DNA from: Bacteroidota bacterium
Lineage (GTDB): Bacteria; Bacteroidota; Bacteroidia; Chitinophagales; Chitinophagaceae
Assembly (NCBI GenBank): GCA_023415275.1
Contig: JAEZLJ010000019.1
Coordinates: forward strand, 1 to 32,422
DNA: 32,422 nt
Direction of reading: 5' to 3'
Shown here: positions 9,276 through 17,040 of the stretch, one piece after another
How positions within the stretch are numbered: position 1 is the first letter of the stretch
Layout of the letters: the number at the start of each line of letters is the position of its first letter
Made by a program: the position numbers and the translations under genes
The notes under the pieces: model-generated
What the model saw: only the letters and a program-made list of their open reading frames with translations
Database searches by the model: none
What the model was told of the DNA's origin: nothing

Positions 9276-9794
9276 ATGATAGCTCAAACTCCCTGGATGG
9301 AAAGAAGTTTCCATTTTGATTTTCCCTTAGGTCTTTTTCCCGTGATCTTTAGCAGGCTGGAGGGCAGTATATTCAGGTTGCATAGCCTGCTTTTTAATGC
9401 AGATGAGGAGCAATGTAGCCAAAGTGATAAAGGATGGTCGGTGAAAGAGCACACGGGACATTTATATGACCTTGAAGAACTCTGGTGGAAAAGGCTTGAA
9501 GACTTTCTAGCGAACAAATCACTACTTACAATTGCAGATCTGAGCAATCAAAAAACTAAGGAAGCGCATCATAATGAAAAGACATTGGAACAGCTGGTGA
9601 TACAATTCACCATTGAAAGACAAAGAATGCTGGAGGCAATTTATAATGCTGATACAATGATCTTATCAAGGACTGCTGTACATCCAAGGCTCAACCTTCC
9701 TATGAGAATGATTGATGCCCTTTTTTTTGTCGCAGAGCATGACGATCACCATATCAGTATGATCTCCAACCTATTGAGGAAGCCATTAGGTTAA
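9276..9794 (+). CDS. DinB-like four-helix-bundle protein
   Basis: A 172-aa protein of the DinB/YfiT superfamily, metal-binding four-helix bundles that include thiol transferases and many proteins of unknown role. The likely metal site is the set of histidines H59-x-x-H62 in the second helix (WSVKEHTGHLYDLE) and H155/H158/H159 in AEHDDHH near the C-terminus. The ATG at 9276 overlaps a short out-of-frame ATG at 9271. It follows the DUF72 gene by 9 nt, suggesting a two-gene operon, and converges on the phosphatase gene with a 16-nt gap and no terminator. The substrate is unknown. Confidence 0.85.
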   Translation: MIAQTPWMERSFHFDFPLGLFPVIFSRLEGSIFRLHSLLFNADEEQCSQSDKGWSVKEHTGHLYDLEELWWKRLEDFLANKSLLTIADLSNQKTKEAHHNEKTLEQLVIQFTIERQRMLEAIYNADTMILSRTAVHPRLNLPMRMIDALFFVAEHDDHHISMISNLLRKPLG

Positions 9795-9810
9795 CTGCTA
9801 TGACCAGGCA

Positions 9811-11424
9811 CTATTTTACTACTTCGGTAATTACTTTACCAATGGCAGCATCAGGCATTTGAATATGGAGTAAAGCTGCCAGTGTAACAGCAATATCTGT
9901 CATATATATTTCCCTGTTTGTTGCACCGTGTTTTATATTCCAACCAAACCAAACCAGTGGTATATGTGAATCGTATGGATTCCATAACCCGTGGGTGATA
10001 CCGGTGCGCCAGCTATCAATACCAGCAGGTTTGAAAATAACCTGTATATCGCCGCTCAATTGAGGATTGTAGCTATTATTCAAAACCATCTTCAGATTAG
10101 CCGGCAAAGATGATTCGTTGATCCCTGTCATATCCACAGCAAAAGCAACAGATGGCTGTTTCACCAATAATTTTATAATAAACTGCTTTACTTCTTCCTT
10201 ATCAAGGTTGTTTTTAATTAATACACTATCGTTCAAAAAGTATTGATAATTGATATAGCGGGCAATGAGGTTCTTAACCTTAAACCGGTTTTGAAGGCTG
10301 TCATTCAATGGAATTCTTAGTGCAGCTTCGTCAAGGCTTTTTGGCTTGATCCTGTTATCCTTTAAAAAATTGGGATTATGCGCTGCCCCGTGATCTGCCG
10401 TAAGAAAAAGCAGGTATTGACCTTTGCCAATCGTTGCATCCAGGTATTGGAAGAAAGCGGTAAGGTCCTTATCCAGCCTGAGGTAGGTATCCTCCACTTC
10501 AATAGAATTGGGACCAAAAGTATGTCCGATATAATCTGTTGATGACAGGCTTAATGCCAGGAAATCCGTTACACCTCTTTTTCCCAATTGTTCTGCCCTA
10601 ATGGCTTCACGGGCCATTTCCAATGTATAGGTGTTCCCAAAAGGAGTGGTTCGGAAAGCCTCATAACGGTTAGAAGATATGTTAGAAGTATTATGGGGAA
10701 ATGTATAATCCTCAGCACCTAACTTATTCTCATATTCATTGCTATCTGCAGTGCTCTGCACATAACTGGTAATAGGATATAAGGTATTCCAGTTTTGCTT
10801 GAGATAATTGTCAGGAATTTTTTTAGCATTGAATGCTTTCACCCAGGCTGGCAAATCTTTCATATAATAGCTACTGGTGATCCACCCGCCGGTGGCGTTA
10901 TCAAACCAATAGGATGCATTAGACATATGTCCACCGGGCAGGATGGATGCCCGGTCCTTCAATGCAATAGCTATAGTTTTAGATGTAAAGTTGGTAGCCA
11001 GCCTTAGTTGGTCAGTAATAGTATTAGCCCATAAATTGGCTGGGGACATTTGACCTGCTGTAGAATTGCTGCCTATGGAAATTACACTGGTGTCGTCTGT
11101 ACAATAAACTACCTTCTTTTGAGCCTTGTCGTACCAGCTATTTCCCATGATGCCATTCAGGGCTGGTACACTTCCTGTATAAATGCTGGTATGACCGGCA
11201 GCTGTATGTGTAGGCAGGTAAGGTATAAATGTATTTTCACAGCTAAACCCTTGCAACAACAGGCGTTTGAACCCTCCTGGACTATAACGGTCGTAAAAAC
11301 GGTATAAATAATCATAACGCATTTGGTCCACAACAAGACCAACTACCAATTTTGGTCTGCTTATAGATTGAGCATGCGCATATAAAGAGAGCGTAAGTAT
11401 CAGCAAAGTCGCAATCTTCCTCAT
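9811..11424 (-). CDS. PafA-like alkaline phosphatase (periplasmic)
   Basis: Exported alkaline-phosphatase-superfamily enzyme, 537 aa, with an MRKIATLLI-type Sec signal ending AHA-Q. Numbered from ATG 11424, the metal and nucleophile residues expected from PafA of Elizabethkingia meningoseptica are all present: D33, T74 (nucleophile, in PTHTAAGHTS), N95, D297, H301, D344, H345 and H478. K156-x-R158 matches the Lys162/Arg164 pair that in PafA is linked to phosphate monoesterase activity. It should release phosphate from organic esters in the periplasm. The preceding in-frame TTG at 11427 is less likely as a start. Its predicted promoter overlaps a 9-bp inverted repeat shared with the divergent gene. 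I infer monoesterase rather than diesterase activity from that Lys/Arg pair. Confidence 0.9.
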   Translation of the reverse strand: MRKIATLLILTLSLYAHAQSISRPKLVVGLVVDQMRYDYLYRFYDRYSPGGFKRLLLQGFSCENTFIPYLPTHTAAGHTSIYTGSVPALNGIMGNSWYDKAQKKVVYCTDDTSVISIGSNSTAGQMSPANLWANTITDQLRLATNFTSKTIAIALKDRASILPGGHMSNASYWFDNATGGWITSSYYMKDLPAWVKAFNAKKIPDNYLKQNWNTLYPITSYVQSTADSNEYENKLGAEDYTFPHNTSNISSNRYEAFRTTPFGNTYTLEMAREAIRAEQLGKRGVTDFLALSLSSTDYIGHTFGPNSIEVEDTYLRLDKDLTAFFQYLDATIGKGQYLLFLTADHGAAHNPNFLKDNRIKPKSLDEAALRIPLNDSLQNRFKVKNLIARYINYQYFLNDSVLIKNNLDKEEVKQFIIKLLVKQPSVAFAVDMTGINESSLPANLKMVLNNSYNPQLSGDIQVIFKPAGIDSWRTGITHGLWNPYDSHIPLVWFGWNIKHGATNREIYMTDIAVTLAALLHIQMPDAAIGKVITEVVK

Positions 11425-11441
11425 CAAATTTATTTAAGTGG

Positions 11442-11474
11442 CAAATTTACTTGTTGAACGCCCACAGGGAACAA
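11442..11474 (-). promoter_or_regulatory. Predicted promoter of the PafA-like phosphatase
   Basis: On the minus strand TTG (11474-11472), a 22-nt spacer, then TAAATTTG (11449-11442), a full match to TAnnTTTG. Transcription would start near 11435, leaving about 11 nt of leader before ATG 11424. Confidence 0.6.
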
Positions 11475-11478
11475 GTAA
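11447..11478. promoter_or_regulatory. 9-bp inverted repeat between divergent genes, possible operator
   Basis: TTACTTGTT (11447-11455) and AACAAGTAA (11470-11478) are perfect inverted copies around a 14-nt spacer, so half-site centres are 23 bp apart, about two helical turns. The dyad covers the -33 box and the edge of the -7 box of the phosphatase promoter and lies 40 nt upstream of the divergent ATG. This arrangement suits a dimeric regulator of both genes. The regulator is unknown. Confidence 0.45.
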
Positions 11479-11517
11479 TGATGATTTTAAGTGAATACCT
11501 TTAGAAGGTTAATACAT

Positions 11518-12333
11518 ATGAAACAAATTTTACTGATCCTGTTAGCTGCCTACTCAATACAAGCAGCCTCTCAAAGCAATATCCAGCAATTGATAAGTGC
11601 CGAAAAGGAATTTGCTTCCTATTCTGTGGCCAATAATACAAGGGCTGCCTTTCTTAAGTTTCTTGACAGTGCTGGTGTGGTCTTTGAAAATGGCAAGCCT
11701 GTAAATGGCATAGCCACCTGGAGTAAGCGAGATGTGCGGCCGGGAATATTGAACTGGCATCCGCAATATGCAGAAATAAGTGCATCGGGAAATCTTGGAT
11801 ATACTACCGGTCCATGGACATTTCAACCCCGTACAGTAACTGATACCATAGTGGCCCGAGGTCAGTATGCTACTATATGGCACATTGACAAAACTGGTAA
11901 TTGGAAATTTATTGTTGACCTGGGTGTAAATGGACTTCCTGCTACAGATACTACTGAAGTGGAAAAGATCAATGTTGAAAAGATTTCCGCTTCATCATTA
12001 GATCTGAAGTCTATGGTTAAGGCTGAAGAAGATTTTACGAGGCTATTTCACAAGGACAAATTACTTGCCTATGCCCGGTATAATTCTGAACATTCTATTT
12101 TAAACAGGAATGGACAATTGCCAGCAACTAATGCCAATGATCAGGAAATAACCATCAAAAACACCCCTGCCGAAATAAAATATCATGTGGATCATTCGGG
12201 TATTGCCACCAGTGGTGACATGGGGTTTATCTATGGAACAACTGTAAATAAGGACAAGATTGATAATTATTTACGGGTATGGAGAAAGGAAAAGCAGGGC
12301 TGGAAGATAGCTATGGAGGTAGTTCGTTATTGA
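11518..12333 (+). CDS. Secreted protein with two NTF2-like (DUF4440-type) domains
   Basis: 271 aa with a Sec signal (MKQILLILLAAYSIQ, cleavage near AAS-Q). Two similar alpha+beta domains follow: about 22-145 (AEKEFASYSVANNTR ... GQYATIWHIDKTGNWKFIVDLG) and about 155-270 (KAEEDFTRLFHKDKLLAYA ... YLRVWRKEKQGWKIAMEVVRY). Both have the SnoaL/DUF4440 pattern: an N-terminal helix with a charged EExF-like motif and a closing W-K-I strand. Such domains bind small molecules or act as isomerases, but the ligand here cannot be told. ATG 11518 was chosen over an in-frame GTG at 11491 because it puts the signal peptide at the N-terminus. It is divergent from the PafA-like phosphatase and may share its control. 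Confidence 0.75.
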   Translation: MKQILLILLAAYSIQAASQSNIQQLISAEKEFASYSVANNTRAAFLKFLDSAGVVFENGKPVNGIATWSKRDVRPGILNWHPQYAEISASGNLGYTTGPWTFQPRTVTDTIVARGQYATIWHIDKTGNWKFIVDLGVNGLPATDTTEVEKINVEKISASSLDLKSMVKAEEDFTRLFHKDKLLAYARYNSEHSILNRNGQLPATNANDQEITIKNTPAEIKYHVDHSGIATSGDMGFIYGTTVNKDKIDNYLRVWRKEKQGWKIAMEVVRY

Positions 12334-12591
12334 AACAATTATAGCCGGGACAGGTTTTTAAAATAAATGTGACAGGCCTTAAAAGTATTTTTTAAACAGG
12401 TTTATAGGGGCATAGGCAAACATTCTTGCTCAACCTTAGGCTTTCAAAACCCTCATTCAGGCTGAATTTCTTATTTTTGCGACCGCAAACAAACAGAATT
12501 TATACCGGACCACTCCTTTTAAAAAGGCTTACCAAACGTGTAATTCGCTAAAAATTCGTGTTATTCATAAAATAAAAATAGTAAATCTGAT
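12334..12591. other. 258-nt intergenic region with short direct repeats and a -7-like box
   Basis: No ORF or structured RNA is evident. GACAGG-type words followed by T/A runs occur at 12349, 12371 and 12395 (spacing 22 and 24 nt). GCCGGGAC at 12344-12351 also occurs at 126-133 and 3254-3261. TATTTTTG at 12472-12479 fits the -7 consensus for the downstream alpha-oxoamine synthase, but no -33 box at good spacing is visible, and it would leave a long leader of about 105 nt. Confidence 0.3.
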
Positions 12592-13896
12592 ATGGCAGAT
12601 CTTTTTGAACGTCTTGTGAAAAATTATGGTCCCCTGGGCCAGCATCGTGAAAGAGCTCACGGTTATTTTGCCTTTCCAAAACTGGAAGGAGAAATTGGAA
12701 GCCGTATGAAATTCAGGGGAAAAGATGTGATAGTATGGAGTTTGAATAACTATTTGGGACTGGCTGATAACGAGGAAGTGCGTAAGGCAGATGCAGATGC
12801 TGCAGCCCAATATGGACTGGCTACCCCAATGGGTGCCCGTATGATGAGTGGGAATACTAATTTTCATGAGCAACTGGAAAAAGAGCTTGCTGAATTTGAA
12901 GGTAAAGAAGATGCCTGTTTATTAAATTATGGCTACCAGGGTATGGTAAGCATTATTGATGCATTATGCAGCCGGCATGATATAATAGTTTATGATGCAG
13001 AAAGCCATGCATGCATAATAGATGGCGTTCGTTTGCATCCCGGCCACCGGTATGTATTCAAGCATAATGACCTGGAAGACCTGGAGAAGCAATTACAACG
13101 TGCCACTGCTTTGGTAGAAAAACAAAATGCCGGTGGAATTCTTGTAATCACTGAAGGGGTGTTTGGAATGGCTGGTGACCAGGGTAAACTAAAAGAGATC
13201 TGTGCCTTGAAAGATAAGTACGAATTCCGCATGCTTGTTGATGATGCACATGGCTTTGGTACATTGGGAAAAACAGGAGCAGGTGCGGGTGAGGCACAGG
13301 GGGTGCAGGATAAAATAGACCTGTATTTCTCTACGTTTGCCAAATCTATGGCTTCAATAGGTGCTTTTGTAGCAGGAGATAAAGCCATTATTGATTATAT
13401 CAGGTATAATATCCGTAGCCAGATATTTGCCAAAAGTCTTCCTTTACCTATCACCATTGGAAATTTGAAAAGGTTGGACCTACTGAGGACAAGACCTGAA
13501 TTTAAAGACAAGCTTTGGGAGAATGCCCTGAAATTGCAGAATGGCCTTAAAGAAAGAGGATTTGATATAGGTAACACAGATACGCCTGTAACCCCTGTTT
13601 ATATGAAAGGTGGCGTGGAAGAAGCTACTGCTATGGTCATGGACCTTAGAGAGAATTATGGCATTTTTGCTTCAGTAGTAGTTTACCCGGTTATACCTAA
13701 AGGCCACATCATTTACCGTCTTATACCAACAGCCGTACATACCGACAAGGATATTGAAGAGACGCTGAATGCTTTCAGTGAAACCAAGAAAAAACTGGAT
13801 AACGGCGAATATAAAGTTGAAGCCATACCTGATATGGCGGAGTATAGCGCTAAAAGATTTGAATATTTTGGTAGCAAACCAAAGTCTTCCAAATAA
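12592..13896 (+). CDS. Alpha-oxoamine synthase (serine palmitoyltransferase / cysteate acyltransferase type)
   Basis: A 434-aa PLP enzyme that condenses an amino acid with an acyl-CoA or acyl-ACP. Seen: the AOS core LNNYLGLADNEEV at 51-63, H139 in DAESHACIIDG (stacks on PLP), TEGVFGMAGD at 187-196, DDAHGFG with D217/D218 and H220, and the Schiff-base lysine K251 in FSTFAKSMASIGAF. At 434 aa with extra N- and C-terminal residues it is longer than typical 2-amino-3-ketobutyrate ligase (about 395 aa) or BioF, and in this phylum that favours a lipid role: either serine palmitoyltransferase for sphingolipids or cysteate fatty acyltransferase for sulfonolipids. The sequence alone does not decide between them. 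It is followed by a strong terminator, so probably monocistronic. Confidence 0.85.
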   Translation: MADLFERLVKNYGPLGQHRERAHGYFAFPKLEGEIGSRMKFRGKDVIVWSLNNYLGLADNEEVRKADADAAAQYGLATPMGARMMSGNTNFHEQLEKELAEFEGKEDACLLNYGYQGMVSIIDALCSRHDIIVYDAESHACIIDGVRLHPGHRYVFKHNDLEDLEKQLQRATALVEKQNAGGILVITEGVFGMAGDQGKLKEICALKDKYEFRMLVDDAHGFGTLGKTGAGAGEAQGVQDKIDLYFSTFAKSMASIGAFVAGDKAIIDYIRYNIRSQIFAKSLPLPITIGNLKRLDLLRTRPEFKDKLWENALKLQNGLKERGFDIGNTDTPVTPVYMKGGVEEATAMVMDLRENYGIFASVVVYPVIPKGHIIYRLIPTAVHTDKDIEETLNAFSETKKKLDNGEYKVEAIPDMAEYSAKRFEYFGSKPKSSK

Positions 13897-13918
13897 TTTC
13901 GAAGTTGAATGAATGTTT

Positions 13919-13953
13919 AAAAGCACCGCCTCATGCGGTGCTTTTTCTTTTTT
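13919..13953 (+). terminator. Strong rho-independent terminator
   Basis: AAAAGCACCGC (13919-13929), CTCAT loop, GCGGTGCTTTT (13935-13945), then more T residues to 13953. It ends the alpha-oxoamine synthase transcript. Confidence 0.92.
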
Positions 13954-14066
13954 GAGTCACCTTATACCTTTACAATATTTAAACAAAAAAGGTTCAAGGA
14001 TTATTAGTATTGGTAGACAAGATTTCTTTTCTAAGCCCTACATTTACCCATAAATGTTTATTAAGC

Positions 14067-16229
14067 ATGAGAAGTATACTTTTATTTTTATTTTTCATTC
14101 CACTGTTAACGATTGCCCAGAAACAAAAGATCACCCTTGAGGACATTTACAAAAAGCCCACGTTCCGTGGAGAGTATGTGCCAGGATTTGATAAGGATGA
14201 TGAAGAACAATTATTCGATCCTAACAATGTAACAGACGCTTCGGGGAAAAAAATTGATACCAGGGATTATATAGCCAGCGCTGATAAGAAAAGAATATTA
14301 TTCTTTAATGGTCGTGAATCGATTTATCGACGCTCCTCTAAATCCACTGTTTATATTTATGATCTTCAATCAAAGAAAGCTGTCCTGTTAAATGAGGGCA
14401 AAGTGTTGCACCCTACGTTTTCTCCCGATGGCACCAAAATAGCTTATGTATTTGACAACAATCTATACATCTATGATATTGCTGCCAGCAAAACAACGCA
14501 GGTAACTACTGATGGAAAATGGAACGAGGTGATCAACGGAAACTGTGATTGGGTTTACGAAGAGGAGTTTGAATTTACCCGGGCATTCGAATGGAGTCCC
14601 AATGGAACTTACATTGCTTATTATAAGTTCGATGAAAGCAAGGTGAAAGAATATGAATTTACCGTTTTCGATAAGGCTTATAATAAACAATACACTTATA
14701 AATATCCCAAAGCAGGCGAACAGAATTCCAGGGTTGACATTCATATATACAATGTTTCCAATGGACAGGACGTAAAAGCCAAGTACCTGCAGGGCGATAT
14801 ATATATTCCCCGGATTAAATGGACACAACAAGATGACAAGCTGGTGATCTACTGGATGAACCGTCACCAGGATGATTTAAAATTATTGATGACCGATGCT
14901 GCTACAGGGGACCTGCAGACCATGTATGAGGAGAACAATAAATATTATGTTGAGATCAATGACAACTGGTGGTTTTTGAAGGATGGTAAGAACTTTATGT
15001 TCACAAGTGAAATGAATGGGTATAATCAACTATACCTATACAGCATGGACGGGAAAAGACGTATTACTATCAGCAAAATGAAGTATGATGTTGCGGATGT
15101 GAATAGTGTTGATGAAGATAACCGCATGGTTTATTACACGCTTGCCTACCCCACTGCCATGGACCGTAATGTTTTTGCAACTGACTTTGATGGCAAAAAC
15201 ACTTACATGCTAACAACAGGAACAGGTTGGCATCGGGTAGAGTTCAATAAGGACCACACACAGTTCTATGACTATTATTCCAATATCAATTCGCCACAAA
15301 CGGTGGCATTATATGATGTACATAAAGAAAAGAAAGGCCTTACCGCTGTAAAAGCAAAGACGGTCAATGAAAATGAAAAGCTTAAGCAAGTATTGTCAAA
15401 ATACGAATTAGGCCAAGCCAGCTTTTTACGTATTCCAAATTCAAAAGGTGATACACTGAACGCCTGGATGCTGAAACCCGGCAATTTTGACCCGAATAAA
15501 AAATACCCTGTATTGTTTTGCAACTACGGAGGACCTGGATCGCAACAAGTGGTAAACAGGTATGGAGCGGTAAGCATGTGGCATCAATTATTAGCCCAGA
15601 ACGGGGTAATTGTAGTAAGTGTGGACAATACCGGAACAGGCTTCAGGGGTGAAGAGTTTAAAAAGAAAACCTACCTGCAATTGGGCAAATTTGAGATTGA
15701 AGACCAGATAGATGCGGCTAAATATCTTGGCTCTCTTAGCTATATTGATAAGAACAGAATCGGTCATTGGGGTTGGAGTTTTGGTGGGTTTATGAGTTCA
15801 TTAGCTATTACTAAGGGATCAGATGTTTTCAAGGCTGCCATTGCTGTAGCACCGGTAACTTCCTGGAGGTTTTATGATAACATCTATACAGAACGGTATA
15901 TGCGTACACCACAGGAAAACCCGGGTGGTTATGACGATAACTCTCCCATTAACTTTACAGATAAAATAAAAGGAAAGTTTTTATTGATACATGGCACAGC
16001 GGATGACAATGTACATTTTCAAAATAGCGTAGAAATGGTAAAGGCGCTTGTAAAAAGCAATATTGATTTTGAAAGTGCATATTACCCTAACAAAAACCAT
16101 GGGATCTCTGGCATGACCGACAATACCAGTTTTCATCTTTGGTCAAAAATGACCAATTGGATCTTTGCTAACCTCAGGGATAATACGTCACCTTTGGGAA
16201 CTGACCAGGATAATAAAAAGTCATTTTAA
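14067..16229 (+). CDS. Dipeptidyl peptidase IV (S9B serine peptidase)
   Basis: Exported prolyl dipeptidase, 720 aa, that removes X-Pro or X-Ala dipeptides from peptide N-termini in the periplasm. A signal peptide covers about 1-17 (ends TIA-Q). The eight-bladed propeller includes the EEE motif at 165-167 (DWVYEEEFEF), which in DPP IV binds the free amino terminus. The alpha/beta-hydrolase domain has the nucleophile S571 in GWSFGG, D646 in HGTADDNVHF and H678 in NKNHG. Full length for the family. ATG 14067 is preferred to a TTG at 14010 because it begins a clean signal peptide. The gene ends in a terminator at 16251. Confidence 0.95.
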   Translation: MRSILLFLFFIPLLTIAQKQKITLEDIYKKPTFRGEYVPGFDKDDEEQLFDPNNVTDASGKKIDTRDYIASADKKRILFFNGRESIYRRSSKSTVYIYDLQSKKAVLLNEGKVLHPTFSPDGTKIAYVFDNNLYIYDIAASKTTQVTTDGKWNEVINGNCDWVYEEEFEFTRAFEWSPNGTYIAYYKFDESKVKEYEFTVFDKAYNKQYTYKYPKAGEQNSRVDIHIYNVSNGQDVKAKYLQGDIYIPRIKWTQQDDKLVIYWMNRHQDDLKLLMTDAATGDLQTMYEENNKYYVEINDNWWFLKDGKNFMFTSEMNGYNQLYLYSMDGKRRITISKMKYDVADVNSVDEDNRMVYYTLAYPTAMDRNVFATDFDGKNTYMLTTGTGWHRVEFNKDHTQFYDYYSNINSPQTVALYDVHKEKKGLTAVKAKTVNENEKLKQVLSKYELGQASFLRIPNSKGDTLNAWMLKPGNFDPNKKYPVLFCNYGGPGSQQVVNRYGAVSMWHQLLAQNGVIVVSVDNTGTGFRGEEFKKKTYLQLGKFEIEDQIDAAKYLGSLSYIDKNRIGHWGWSFGGFMSSLAITKGSDVFKAAIAVAPVTSWRFYDNIYTERYMRTPQENPGGYDDNSPINFTDKIKGKFLLIHGTADDNVHFQNSVEMVKALVKSNIDFESAYYPNKNHGISGMTDNTSFHLWSKMTNWIFANLRDNTSPLGTDQDNKKSF

Positions 16230-16250
16230 GAACTTAGTATTTAAATAAAT

Positions 16251-16282
16251 AAAGGCTGCCTTAGTTAAGGTAGCCTTTTTTA
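16251..16282 (+). terminator. Rho-independent terminator after DPP IV gene
   Basis: AAAGGCTGCCTTA and TAAGGTAGCCTTT form a long stem with one G-U pair and a very short loop, followed by TTTT. The remaining part of the 232-nt gap to ubiX shows nothing I can name. Confidence 0.8.
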
Positions 16283-16461
16283 TTTACTCCTTTGCTTATA
16301 TTCTATAACTTTTATAATACGCTTAAGCAATTAAATACCTCTCAAATTTAAAACTACAGGCACATTGAATAACTTGTATGATAGTGGAGACTAGTTAACA
16401 AACACAAGCTTTACTATCTCTTGCAAACAGTTTCTTTTTCTGTTTGTATCTTCAACAATCA

Positions 16462-17040
16462 ATGAAAAAGATTGCAGTAGCCATTACAGGCGCCAGTGGT
16501 TCCATTTATGCAAAACTAGTATTAGAAACCCTGGTCAGTTTAAAAGAACAGGTAAAAGAATTATCTGTGGTGATGACAGATAATGCCCAATTGGTCTGGA
16601 AAACCGAGTTAGGAAATGATGCATATAATCATTTCAATGCGCGCTATTTTTCCACCAAAGATTTCATGGCCCCATTTGCCTCCGGGTCCGCACAATATGA
16701 TGCACTTATCATTGTGCCCTGCTCAATGGGTACTTTAGGAAGAATTGCTGCAGGCATTTCCAATGATCTCATTACAAGGGCTGCAGATGTCATGCTTAAA
16801 GAAAGGAAAAAGCTGATCTGCGTAATACGGGATACACCTTATAACCTGGTTCACATACGCAATATGGAAACCGTTACGCTGGCTGGAGGCATCATATGCC
16901 CGGCCTCTCCTTCTTTTTACAGCAATCCCAAATCAATTGAAGCTGCGGTACAAACTGTAACCAACCGGGTGATAGACCTTGTTGGATTGAACAACAGCTC
17001 CTATCGTTGGGGATCAAGTGATGATTATGCACAAGATTGA
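16462..17040 (+). CDS. ubiX: UbiX-like flavin prenyltransferase
   Basis: 192 aa. UbiX joins a dimethylallyl group to FMN to make prenylated FMN, the cofactor of UbiD-type decarboxylases. Seen: the flavin-binding start KIAVAITGASGS (3-14), PCSMGTLGRIAAGISNDL at 86-103, RAADVMLKERK (106-116), VIRDTP with R123, and the closing PASPSFYSNP. These match the family well and the length is normal. ATG 16462 (MKKIAV) is chosen over an in-frame TTG at 16444. No ubiD-type partner gene is in the window. Its stop codon abuts the stop codon of the convergent SprB/heme gene with no gap. Confidence 0.92.
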   Translation: MKKIAVAITGASGSIYAKLVLETLVSLKEQVKELSVVMTDNAQLVWKTELGNDAYNHFNARYFSTKDFMAPFASGSAQYDALIIVPCSMGTLGRIAAGISNDLITRAADVMLKERKKLICVIRDTPYNLVHIRNMETVTLAGGIICPASPSFYSNPKSIEAAVQTVTNRVIDLVGLNNSSYRWGSSDDYAQD

